From Trametes villosa (taxonomy: Eukaryota; Basidiomycota; Agaricomycetes; Polyporales; Polyporaceae), in the NCBI GenBank assembly GCA_002964805.2, contig PUDQ02000003.1, positions 1,984,001 through 2,048,000 on the forward strand: a stretch of 64,000 bases of DNA. The letters run 5' to 3'. Position 1 is the first letter of the stretch. Every line of letters starts with the position of its first letter. The position numbers and the translations under genes were made by a program. The notes beneath the pieces are model-generated. The model was given only the letters and a program-made list of their open reading frames with translations, was not told the DNA's origin and ran no database searches. Shown in pieces: positions 12,247-25,151 of the stretch.

Positions 12247-14144
12247 ATGTTCACACACAGCCTAGTCACTCTTTTACTCACACTCACTCTTTCAGCTACA
12301 TCCTCCCCCCTCCCTCCTCTCTCCTCCTCGCCACTCCAGTCACTCTCGGATGCAGGGATCTCGCCGAATGGCCTCAGCCCGACCTCGCGGCTCGCCCTGC
12401 CGCTCGCCAAACGGTTAAACAGCACAGGGTCCGCGAATGTGGTCAAGTTCGACCAGGCGCGCGCGAAGGCGACCCGGTTGCGCTCGCAGTCGGGCGACTC
12501 GGCCAGCCCGATGATGGCAGGCAACTACGCTGTCGGGCAGGCTTTCAACGTCGCCGCCACTTCTCAGGCCGTCAGCTACGTTACCGAGGCGAGTGAGCCC
12601 CAAGAACATGACGGCTCGAATCTCATCTTTGGTGCAGGTTCTCATTGGCGATCCCCCAACTGCGTGTGAGCACATCGTTTCGTTTATCAGATAGCCTGCC
12701 CGATCGCTGAATAGTTCTTGGACATAGACCAGCTATTGGTCGACACTGGTAGTTCTAATACGTGGGTGGGCGCGGGGAAGGCGTTCGTGCCTTCTTCTAC
12801 TACGAGGCCTACAGGAGATCTCGTAGTGAGTACCTCAAGCACATCTGAACTAGCCTAAGCTAACAAATTGCTCCTTAAAAGTCGGTGACCTACGGTAGCG
12901 GGATGTTCTCCGGTGAGTATAACCACGGTTTCTTCATATTAGAACACGGTTTGACAAGTCACTTCAGGCTTCGAAGTGATCGAAACGATCATCCTCGCCA
13001 ACGGCCTTACCCTCACCAACCAGTCTATAGGTGTCGCGCAGATGTCCGAGGGATTCGAGGGAGTTGACGGCATCCTTGGGTAAGGTTCAACTACTGGTCC
13101 AGCGGATATGTATTCACATTCACGCCTCCTAGTATCGGACCTCAAAACTTGACCGCCGGTAAGCTAGAGTCTCGATTCCACATGGTGTGCAACTTATCCT
13201 GACATCGGGGCGATTAGGATCGTATGCTCTGAGTCCCAACAAGACTACCGAGACCCCGACTGACTCCGCGTGGAGTATGGGCCTACTCGACAAGTATGAG
13301 ATCGGCATATCCTTCCAACCTACCCAGGAAATGAACCAGAAGAACGGGGAGTTGACGTTTGGTGGCGTCGACCGTAACAAATTCAACGGGGCGCTCAGTT
13401 ACGTGTAAGCGGACAAGTCGTACATGAGCGTGAGGAGGGGCGTTCGCTGACACTGATGACGTTTAGACCATTGACATCCACATTGCCTGCCGCTGTGTTC
13501 GTCGGTATCGACCAGGAGATATCCTATGGCAGTCAGACCATCATTCTGGAGACCACCTCGGGCATCGTCGACACTGGAACTACCCTCATATTGTTGGCCG
13601 CTAGTACGTTTCGTGCCCAAGTATAACCAGAACCTGCTGACAATCTCGCAATCCCGTAGATGCATTCAATGCATACCTGGCGCTCACAGGGGGTGTTCTT
13701 GACAAGATTACTGGGCTCGTGCTCATCACAGCAGCGCAGTATGGGAATCTCAAGAGCCTCTTCTTTACCATCGGAGACGTACGTTGCTGAGCTCGCGCAT
13801 GATCCCAGTATCGCTGAATTTCACTTCCAACCGTGCAGGCCACTTTTGAGCTGACCCCAAACGCACAGATATGGCCGCGAGCGGTATGTGCTAGCCTAGT
13901 CTTGTCACCATGGTCGCGGAACATCGCTAATCGACCACTCACCATCCAACAGCTCAACGCCCAGATCGGCGGGACGGCCGACGGCATATACCTCATCGTC
14001 GCGGACCTGCAGAACGAATCGGGTCAAGGCCTCGACTTCATCAACGGCATGTCGTTCCTCGAGCGGTTCTACGCCGTCTACGACATCGCGAACTCGAGGG
14101 TCGGCCTGGCGACGACGCAGTACACTTACGCCGACACCAACTAG
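12247..14144 (+). CDS. Secreted aspartic protease, polyporopepsin type (family A1)
   Basis: Eleven exons (12247-12588, 12638-12665, 12728-12825, 12882-12912, 12968-13079, 13133-13158, 13218-13404, 13467-13603, 13660-13778, 13839-13883, 13953-14144) encode 438 residues. An N-terminal signal peptide is followed by a propeptide. The two catalytic aspartates sit in LLVDTGSSNTW (D129) and GIVDTGTT (D310), and the flap tyrosine in VTYGSG. The C-terminal run GLDFINGMSFLERFY is characteristic of polyporopepsin-like enzymes. Pepsin-like proteases of this group act outside the cell at acid pH on protein substrates. The first intron appears to start with GC rather than GT (GAG|GCGAGT); this is the only choice that keeps both frame and alignment length. 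The gene looks complete and functional. Confidence 0.93.
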
Positions 14145-15273
14145 CCCGACGTCGGCGGGCTCCAGGGGTGTCTGGTTTTCACGTTCCGTGTCCCGTTCGT
14201 AGGGTTCTGTTCGAAGGATGGCGGGTGGTGCAATCTATGGGAGTTTCGCAGCAGGGGTGTATGCGTGATCGCCTGCCCTCCAAGCGTTTCTTAGGCTTCC
14301 CCTTTCCTGATCACACCTCCGGGCCCCGAGTCAGCGTTCTGGTACGTCACCGCGTCCCCTGCGTTCCCCGTCCGTCCCGAAGGTTCCAGCGCTATTCCTC
14401 ATAGTCCGAGTCTCCCAGATCACCGCCCTCTTTTCTGGTGCGCTCCACTACGGCCCGCCTGATACTCCCATCGGAGTACTGGCGGTGGTAAAACACGATG
14501 TACAGGCGAGTTGAGTTCCCAGTCATTTTCTCGCAGCCCTATGCAGCTTTCGAGTCGATGATGTTCTGGAACCCGTCTCAGGATGGCTGCTGCGTCATGA
14601 AATTTTAACTACCGGTCCAGTGCCACGCTCTTGCGGCGGTGAGAGCGCATTAGGTATGCCTGGTGTCCACGACCAGGCCGAGCGATACGGATGTTCACTG
14701 TGACTCAAGCTCTACGGTCCAGCAAATTTCTAGTAAGCCTCCTCCTCGCAGGCCGCATCCTGCTCAGTCCCATGCCGTTCGTCCGAACTAAAGTTGACGG
14801 CGGGATCCATGAGGTCGCGGTATACACTGGCAGGTACCGTTCGATCTAGCCCGTTCTATTCACCAAGCCGGACGCTCAAAGAAGGCCGCATTCACAGGCA
14901 GAGTAAAATGCGTGGACACGGTGGCGTCGGCGGCATTACTGACACACAAGAAGCGCGCAGTCCCACCACCGCGCCAGCCGACAACCGCGGCCAAACATCT
15001 GCCAATCGTCTCTCCTCATCGGGGTTCCGAGCCCTGCGCTCCCGCCGCCGTGAACGGCGCTCCCATTCTGGGAGACCCACGGCCCTATACATAGCACGAG
15101 TGCGACCTGTCTTCACAGCGGAGGGGTTGGGGAGCCGTCGGCGGTGAGAACGTTGATCGTCGGTGTGCCAGCATATATGGCGGTATATTGACACCGACTA
15201 TAGGTCTCTTCGTCTCGCACGGTCACGTATAACGAAGAGCAGTGCACGTGGGACGACAGGTCTGGCCGGGGGG
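14145..15273. other. Intergenic upstream of LiP1
   Basis: 1.1 kb with no supportable gene. All open frames are short and lack family signatures. Confidence 0.5.
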
Positions 15274-16982
<1,709 letters not shown>

Positions 16983-17760
16983 AGGCTGGATTCTTGAGTG
17001 ATCGCCTAGTGTGACAAGTTATGGCTCTCACGTAAACGGTTTGTTCGTGGTTATAGTCGCGTCCCTCGAGATATCTTGGGCGCTGTATTTCTGTTGTACT
17101 AGCATTCTAGATAAATCCACTGGTGTTCGCATAGCTTGCCATTGCTGGAAGTTGGCTGTGCAAACCGCTGCTCCTCCCGTTGAGCCAGTCGCTGCGCCAC
17201 TATGAGTCGCACGGCGTCCTAGGTCGGTTCTCAGTATCTACGGGTCACTTTCTATTAGTATCACTGCCAAAGTGATCGTTACATTAAATAAAAGCAAAGA
17301 CCCGCTGTACTTTACCTTTCCGTACGAGTCCACTTGCAGGAAGTCCGCAAAATCGTTCTCACTAGCACGGTGCGCAACTTTGGCTCGAACTCGAAGAGGT
17401 TGAATGCCCCCGCCATTTTGGGCGCTTCTGCCTCGTATTTCTTTCGGCAAACCCCGGCTCTTCCAAGAACATGATCATGACGCCCACTCGAGCCTCAACA
17501 TGTTTGACTCCGAAATGAAACAGCCGAGTCCACGACATGTGTTTTGGTGCGTGTTCGGCGCATTCCAGCTTTTAGACTAGCCGCTGTAACTGATCCAACG
17601 GTGAAAGGAAGAATTCCCGCTATACTACTGAGTCCTGACCTGAACTCGATAGAGACTTCATCCGTAGACCACGCAGGCCCGGGCTCTGCCAGATCCTCCA
17701 TACGTACAAGTTGCGATCACTGGTCAGGATCCTGAAGCCGGAAATATGATATTCTCTCAG
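16983..17760. other. LiP1-K1 spacer
   Basis: 778 bp. It contains a LiP 3' flank motif (GAGATATCTTGGGC at about 17070) also found after LiP2 and LiP3, and near its end a stretch with clear similarity to the sequence upstream of K2, for example TCGATAGAGACTTCATCC at about 17647. No gene. Confidence 0.6.
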
Positions 17761-20183
17761 ATGTCGGTAACGGACTTCTTGGAGACATTCATGCCCGGCG
17801 ACGGCCCACCACCAACATTCCACGTCCCTACCCCCGAGATCGTAGTCGACGATGACGAGGAGTATGATGCATATCCGGATGTGGTATGTACGCATTATCC
17901 ACATGGCTCAGCTCACTCATGATATCCGAATTACCCATAACAGTGTGCACTGATTAACGAAATACTCGCCGAAGCCGGCCGTGTCAACCTCACCGCTCGC
18001 TTCGGTGATACCTACCCCGATCCAACGGCGCAAAGCTCTGCAACGAGCGAGAACGGATGGGAGGACGATTATATCTCGTTTCCCGATAGTACGGTCAATT
18101 CCGACTCGTCGACATGCGCTAGAAAGGAACATCAGCTCATTGTGGTCGTGGACTCGGGTCCGACTATTTGCCCGCTATCCGACGCCAGGCCCGATGAAGC
18201 TGCCATTGGGACGACGTTGACGTCCGAACTACTTTCCGCCGACATTTCCTCGACCTGGGCGGAACTCCTGGTTGACGTCGAGCCGGAGCCAGACGGCGCG
18301 CCCTTCACCCTTCGGAGATCGTCGCGCTATCTTACCGGAGGAGATGATGCAGAGCGCGCTCGAGCACGTATTACTCGCCACGCGCTGGAGGTCTTCACCC
18401 GCCAGCACCGGCTTTTCCTCTTCGTCATCTCCATCTGCGATAACATCGCTCGCTTCTGTCGGTTCGATCGCGCCGGCGCTGTCGTCTCCGAGCCTTTCGA
18501 CTACGTCTCCGACCCTGTCACTCTTGTGAACTTCCTCTACCACTTCAGCAAGATGACGCCGAAGGAGCGCGGGCACGACCCGACCGCAACACGCGCGACG
18601 GACCCAGAAGAAGCGCTTTTCCGAGAACTTTGGAGGACAGCCGGGGCAGCTGCTGGGCCTACAGTTGTTCGCAAATTGAAGGACGCAGCGACTCCGGACT
18701 GGCCTGTCTACGCTCTGGATGTCTTCGCGCCGTGGTCGGCGAGAGACACATTCCTTGACGCCGAGACCACGACGGTGCCTTCACACCATCGCTGCCTGGT
18801 GGGCAAACCTGTTTACACAAGCCCGTCGTTACTTGATACCGGAACGCGCGGCTTCGTCGCATGGGATACCGAGGAACAGAACGTGGTGTTCATCAAGGAC
18901 ACCTGGCGACCGCTGTCCGAGAACGCACCGAACGAGTTCGAGAACTACCAGAGGCTCTATCGCGGCGGGTTGACGCGTGGTAGCCGGCTCGTGGGGGTTT
19001 TGACGCTTCGTGCGGGAGGCGACGTCTCATGGACCATCCCTCTAGCTCTCGAGCGTGCCGCGCATACCCGGATCGAACCTGCGACGACGCACACCCAGAC
19101 GACCTATACGCCAAACTCGCTATCGTGCGCCGGATGCATTATCCCCAGGCGGCATGCCCGGCTTGTATTCGAGGAGGTCTGTCAGACCCTCAATGAGGTC
19201 CATCACATGCGGGAGCTCATCAGCGCGGTTGCCATGGCTGTCATAGGTACGTGGTCATGCTTCAGGTCTCGCCCTTTACAGTCTGCATTCATGGCATATA
19301 CAACCTGAATATAGCTCATCGGGACGCTTGGGAGAAGGCAGGTCTCCTCCACCGGGACGTGAGCGTTGGGAATATCCTCATCCACAACCTTCCCAACCCA
19401 GGGTCTGAGGTTCGCCTCATGCGACCCATCCTCGCTGATTGGGATTCTGCCACGCCTCGGGAGACGCTTCTCGCAGGCCATCAGCGCGCAGCCCAGCCAG
19501 GTGGTCAATCGGTGAGCCTCTCGTCAAGCGATATGCAACGTTGAGTACTAATTTTAAAACACATTGTCGCGCTCGCGCAGGGGACATCACAATATCGGTC
19601 AGCGTTGTTGCAGTGCTGCCCATACAAGCCCCATCAGGTCTCCGACGACCTCGAGTCATTCGTGCACGTCCTCAATTGGTGCGCAATCAAGTACCTGGAA
19701 CACCTGTCGGGCGAGGACAGTAGCCTGAGGAGTGCTCTCGCGACCCACTTGAGCCAGGTCTATGATTCTCCGAGGTTTCTTGAAACCTCTGTAACGAATG
19801 GAAACACGAGCGCGTGGGCCAGCAACCCCAAGTTCATCCGCGTGCGTAACGGCTCCGCTTTCGACACGTGCTTACTGCACTATCACGACGGTCGGGTCTC
19901 TACTTTGCTGGAAAAGCTCTCCGCGATGTGCAAGGAACACTACGAGAGCGACATTGTCCGTGCCTATTTGGGTAGACTTACGGAAAGGACGGCCGGGTCT
20001 GAGGAGATGGTTCAAGGACACCGGATGTTGATGGAGTGCGACTCGGAATCCGACGAGTCCTACGGATCTGACGCGGATCTCTTCTCTGGGTCCAAAGGCA
20101 GGGCCACAATACCGAAGGTGTCGCCACTGGAGGATCATAAGAAGATCGTGAGGGTACTGCGATTGTTCCTGCATAGCGTTTAG
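17761..20183 (+). CDS. FunK1-type protein kinase K1
   Basis: Four exons (17761-17883, 17944-19246, 19315-19511, 19581-20183) give 741 residues. The kinase catalytic loop reads LLHRDVSVGNILI (H488), the DFG position reads ADWDSA, and the segment GTSQYRSALLQ before SDDLESFVHVLNW is the FunK1 activation/alpha-F region. Upstream lies the long FunK1-specific N-terminal domain (HRLFLFVISICDNIARFCRF; KDTWRPL). No signal peptide, so probably cytoplasmic or nuclear. Substrates are unknown for the family. It pairs best with K2 in exon sizes, N-terminus (MSVTDFLETFMPGDG against MSLTDFMETFITGDD) and flanking DNA. Compared with K2 and K4 it ends early, losing a Ser/Pro-rich tail. Confidence 0.9.
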
Positions 20184-20407
20184 GACGTGGGGTCGCCTGG
20201 GTACGGGTGCGATAGGTATGACCAACTCGGCGTCACGATACGACAGGGCACGATGCGGAGTGGCGAGTGTAAGATATTGGGGCTTATCAACCGTCTATCG
20301 TATGCATGTACCTCCCGACAATTGTGCCGTATAATGTTACCGTACATCCTGACGACGCTGCTATGTTACACGCGATTGTTATTCGTCTCTCGATGTGCTC
20401 CACACGA

Positions 20408-21816
20408 CTAGGCTGCTTGCAACAGCCACTCGAGCCCCTTCCGCGTATCATCCCACACCTTCCTCGCCATCGATATCGTCGGGAACTGGTTATGGAACCC
20501 GTGCGTGACTCCCGGGTACCTAAGCATAGTAGCACAATCAATCACTGCACCGAGTAGCGCGGGCGATGCGGACGGTAGTACACTCACAGCTCCAGCTTCG
20601 TCTCGACCCCGGCCTCCTGGAGCGCCTTCTGGTACACCAGCGCGTCGTCGCGCGCCAGGTCGAGGCCCATCGCTTGTATGTACGCCCGCGGAAGCCCCTC
20701 GTGAGACGGGTAGAGGAGCGGCGAGAACCGCGGGTCAGCGGGAGGTGCCTGGTACAGCGCTTCACGAGGGTGTTGGCGTCAGTACCTGCGGCGAGAACTA
20801 ACTAGTGTCCGACGCACCCATCATGCCGGCGAGCTCCTCCGGAGTCACCCCGGGAGGGAGATACTTCAGATTTTCGGCGATGGAGCGCAACTCTGCCTTG
20901 TATCTATGATTGGACACATTGGTCAGAGAGCAGTTCTCATACACGCTCTGGCAAAGCGAATAGCGCACTTGTCTGGGTACGCCTCTGGGTGGACGACGAA
21001 CGGCTCGCGGAGGAACTGGCCGGTGGGCCGTCTGCCGTGGAAATGAGGATCGTCGCGCGCCTGGTGTGCGAGCGCCGCGCAGAGGTTGGCTCCGCCCGAA
21101 TCGCCGAGCAGCACGAATCCCTTGGTGAGGTCGGCCTTCAGGAAGTACGCGTTCTCGGCGGCCTATAAGGAGGTTAGAAAGCGCGTAAGAACGTACGGAC
21201 GCTGTGTATGACGTACCCATTTCAGTGCTGCGAAGCAGTCGTTGCCGGGCGTCGGGAACGGATGCTCTGGGGCAAGGCTACGGTAGAATGGGGCCTGAGG
21301 GCCTTCAACGGAAGAGACTTTGATGGACGAGCGCGTACCGGTATCTCACATTCACGGCAGATACCTTGAAGTCAACGCAGATCCGACGCAGATAGAAGTC
21401 TTCCATGGTTATGTCGCCCGAGATCCACGCTGTAACAGGTCGAGCATGATCATTTGTTCCAAAGGGAGAAAAATTGGATGGGACATACATCCGCCATGCA
21501 GATTGAAGAGGAGGGGAAACGTCGTGCTGTCATCTTCGACAACGGGCACGATGTACCGAACGGTGATTTCGCCACCTTCTACGGGGATGGTCTTGTCCTG
21601 GACTACATAGGTAGAGTCTGAACAGAGGGAATCAGACGACGATGGCCGGCCAGTAATCAGCATCGCATACGCACCTGGGGGAAGCTGTGGTTTTGTCCAG
21701 GCGACGAACGGCGCAGTAAACACCTCATCGATTTGAGCTCGTATTCCTTCGATCGTGGTGGGCTTTTGCGTTGGGGGAGGTAACGCGGCGAACGCGGCCG
21801 CAAGCTCGGGGTCCAT
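20408..21816 (-). CDS. Alpha/beta hydrolase-3 (hormone-sensitive lipase-like esterase)
   Basis: Seven exons (21816-21489, 21429-21339, 21277-21217, 21162-20969, 20903-20803, 20759-20588, 20519-20408) join in frame to give 352 residues. The oxyanion motif HGGSWISGD spans the first intron. The nucleophile elbow is LLGDSGGAN. The acid is in MGLDLARDD and the histidine in GVTHGFHNQ, so the full triad is present. The family hydrolyses small carboxyl esters; the physiological substrate is not predictable. No signal peptide is visible. The gene converges on K1, with only 224 bp between the two stops. The exon 5-6 junction (acceptor AAG) is the least certain part. Confidence 0.88.
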
Positions 21817-22850
21817 GGCGTGCGATGGGAGGGGGGAGGCCGCTTCACACGTTCCCCTCGCAAGGAGCAGGGTATTTATTGCCTGCGCCCGTGGCCGCGT
21901 CTGCGATGCAAGGAAAGCGGAATCAGACTAGCTAATTCGCGCGAGAGTTCCAGCATGTTGCGGCAAGGTTCACCGGCGTGGCAGACGCCACGCAAGGGTG
22001 GTCTGATGATACACGCCTTAGCCGCTTCTGCGATACCCTGGGGAATACCACATCTCCTGAAGATGTATTCCGGTCAATGAGGGTGACTTCTCATGTGAGT
22101 AGAATGCTTACCAATGGAAATCCAAATCCCCCAGGCGAGTTCTACCCGGGCGAAGACGGTGGAATTCGGAGTATGCGCAGCCGTTTCACTATGCCCGGCT
22201 TGGCTATGGTCATCCGACGCTGTCGGCGCACAGGTTATAAGGCCGGTGATACACCGCGTCGCATGACACAGGGCACGGCCTTTCGCTGGGATATGCCTTC
22301 CACCATCGACTGTGCTGCGAGAAGATTGTCGGACGATCCAGGTCACCCAGCTTGTCTATACCGTATACTTATGAATCACGTGCTTTAGGACACGCAATCT
22401 ACGGCCAAAAATCGCATGAGCTACTTCGGTTCCCTCATACAGGTAGTGGCCGTCTGTATGATGAATGTAGTATGCTCCGACGAACATCGCCCAAGCAGAG
22501 TGCGAACTTACGTACCAAGGACTTAGACTCCCTGCGACAGCAGAAGCTTTAAAACGGCTTCGACAGCCGTATGGCCCTGCAGAAAAAGCTCTGCCCTATT
22601 ACAATCTTCGGGCGTTGCATAGCTCAGGCTGCGACTACGCTGGGGATGCCCAGCCTGTGGCATGAGTCAATGGACGTTACAAGTCGACTTGAAGCTCGCT
22701 GGAATAGGCGCCGAAGTTAATAACAAGGGAGAGCGTGGGAAATACTCCTGCTCGGGCAAAGCCGCGACGAGGCCGGTTATGGAAAGCCTCTTTGTACGTT
22801 CAGGTTCGCAGAAAAATGCGCGACCACAACTCTACAGCGTGCCACTCACC
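21817..22850. other. Divergent intergenic region
   Basis: 1 kb between the hydrolase and MYND gene starts. A 136-codon frame at 21978-22388 begins with GTG and shows no family features; not called. Confidence 0.5.
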
Positions 22851-24296
22851 ATGGAGCCACTCACTCGGCAAGAAAAACTCAGAGTGCTAGCCTCTATGGG
22901 ACTCGAGCTTCCAGATGGAACCAAACTCGTCGACGACATACTCGATAAACGACTACGCAACGCGCTCGACGCTGCTCAGGAGAAAGACCGCATCCCCGAG
23001 CCCTCGAAACTGCAAGATCTTCCATCGTGGCCACTGCTCAAGATTGGGGAACTTGACACCCGAGCACGTCCGCTTCTTGAGGCGGTAAAGCGGGGCACTA
23101 TCCACGAAGCCCGGCAGAACAGCCAGGCAGCCTTGATGGGAATGTCCGCGCAGCCCGCGCTCTTCACCGACCCGTTCATGGACCTGCGCCAGACGGTCAT
23201 GAGCCTGGCAAATGTGCTGGATAATGGTTTCTCGTGGTGCATGATACAAGACCCGGACCGCGAGAACCTCGCTATCAACATCCGAGTGCGTCCGCGCCCA
23301 CCGCTTACTGCCGCGTTGGTCAGACAGTCTCACTATAGCGCGTGCAGTTCCTGAAGGTCTACGAGATCGACGAGAACGCGCCCGCAATCCTTCTACTTTA
23401 CCACTCCTTCTCGCGCGCCAACGCGCTCGACGGCGCCCGCTGGTGTCAGTACCAGGTGGACAGCAACCCGCGGAACCTCGGCGGCATGGGCATGAACATC
23501 AGCGCGACCGCGCTCGAGCAGAAGCTGCTCCTCCAGCTGCTCCGCCAGAACGGCAAGCTCCTCCCTGCCGACTTCCAGCCAGAGCGGAAGCGCTTCGAGG
23601 AGAACTACCGCGCGTCCGTCCTGCTCCCCGTCGGCCCGCTCGGGTTCGCGGCGATCGCGAAGCTGACAAACGACGCCGGCTGCGAGGTGTGCGGAAAGCG
23701 CGGGGCACTCCGCTGCAGCCAGTGCCAGTCCGCCTCGTACTGCAGCAAAGGTCAGCATGCAAACCTCCCCCCGCTTCACAGCACTCCCGCTCACGCGTCT
23801 ATATGCCGCAGAATGCCAGAAGGTCGACTGGCCGAGCCACAAGCAGACCTGCCGCTCGCTCAAGGGCGGCCGCTGGGCCACGGTCGCCTTCCAGCCGACC
23901 CCGCCGGGCGCAGAGGGCATGTACATCGCGAACCTGAACCACCACACGAGCACCGCGCGCATCCTCGCCGACGGCATGGCGAGCATGCGCCTCGGCAGCG
24001 CGGACACGCCGCACCCCAACGCGCACGGCGCGCGCCCGTTCCTCGTCAAAATCCAGCTCGGCATCACCGGCGGCAGCCGCGACACCATGATGGTGTACGA
24101 CCGCCAGCGCTCGTTCAGCCAGGTGTGGGTCGCGCGGGGCGCGGACCCGGGCGCGTTCGCGGACCTCGTCGCGGAGATGGCAGGCCCGCGCGGCGGGTAT
24201 GGGGGCGTGAAGATGTATCGGTGGGCGAGGCGGACGGGCGACTGGGAGCTGAGCATCTGTGTGGACCGGAAGCCGGAGACGGATATCAAGTGGTGA
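22851..24296 (+). CDS. MYND zinc-finger protein
   Basis: Three exons (22851-23285, 23348-23750, 23812-24296) give 440 residues. The MYND finger straddles the second intron: CEVCGKRGALRCSQCQSASY, CSKECQKVDW, SHKQTC, with every Cys/His ligand in place. N-terminal to it is a helical region of about 240 residues, and after it a domain of about 150 residues with alternating hydrophobics (MVYDRQRSFSQVWVARG). MYND fingers bind proline-rich peptides and usually serve in protein assembly. The N- and C-terminal parts match no domain I recognise. The start is the ATG preceding EPLTRQEKL; upstream reading is poor. Confidence 0.88.
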
Positions 24297-25151
24297 TCGT
24301 GGGTCGGAGATGTGCGCGGACGTAGCAATTCAATTGTATAGTACAGTGTGCATGGACTGAGGCATTCGATCATCATTGGGCGGGAAGTACGAACGTTGGT
24401 GTGTGCATCTCTGCATTGGCTGGGGTGGAGTTGTGCAGGGGACGATGTCTACGCGGTGTCTGCACACCTTTGATTTGATGTTTCTATCAGTACGTACTAC
24501 TACGCGAACGCTGTCGACCAGACAGGGGGTTCCAAGATGCCCACCAGGTACCACGGGAGGGGAGCTAACTAATACACAGGAAGAGACCATTATACGTGAA
24601 GCAAGCCGGGGCAAATGGCCCGGTGGAGACGGGATGGTGGGTGGTTTCAACTTTCATGCGACGGATTACGGGGCGGGAAGGGGGAAGGGGAAGGGGATGG
24701 ACACGCGGATGCATGCAGTATGTACAGAGCAAGTGAAGGGCCATTATATGCGAGGATGCGAAGGACGACAGACAGTGCGAAAGCGAGAACCGGGACGCGG
24801 GAAGGGAAGCGGACAAGGAGCAATGAGTGCGTGTGGAAGAATATGCGCGGACGAATGATTGATGATGATGGGGGTCGATGTGTGCAGAAAATGCCATGAT
24901 ACCGGTGAATATAATATTACGGGGATACTCGTGGGGGGCATGAAGGGAAGACATGGAGAGATCAAGCAGTGATGAAGATGGCGAGCCCCTGGAATGCTAT
25001 GCAGATGAGGGATGGAATGTGACGAACCATACGACCTGTCGTCAGGTATGGTGCTGAGGAGCTCATGGAAGGAGAGGTGCCAAGCCGGAGCAGCGGGGAT
25101 GGGAATCGCGCCAGGCCAGACGCTGAGGAGAGCCAGGATGTCATACGCGCC
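24297..25151. other. Convergent intergenic region, purine-rich
   Basis: 855 bp between two gene ends. About 24655-24710 is a G/A-rich tract with repeated GGGG runs on the plus strand, a candidate G-quadruplex. No gene. Confidence 0.5.
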
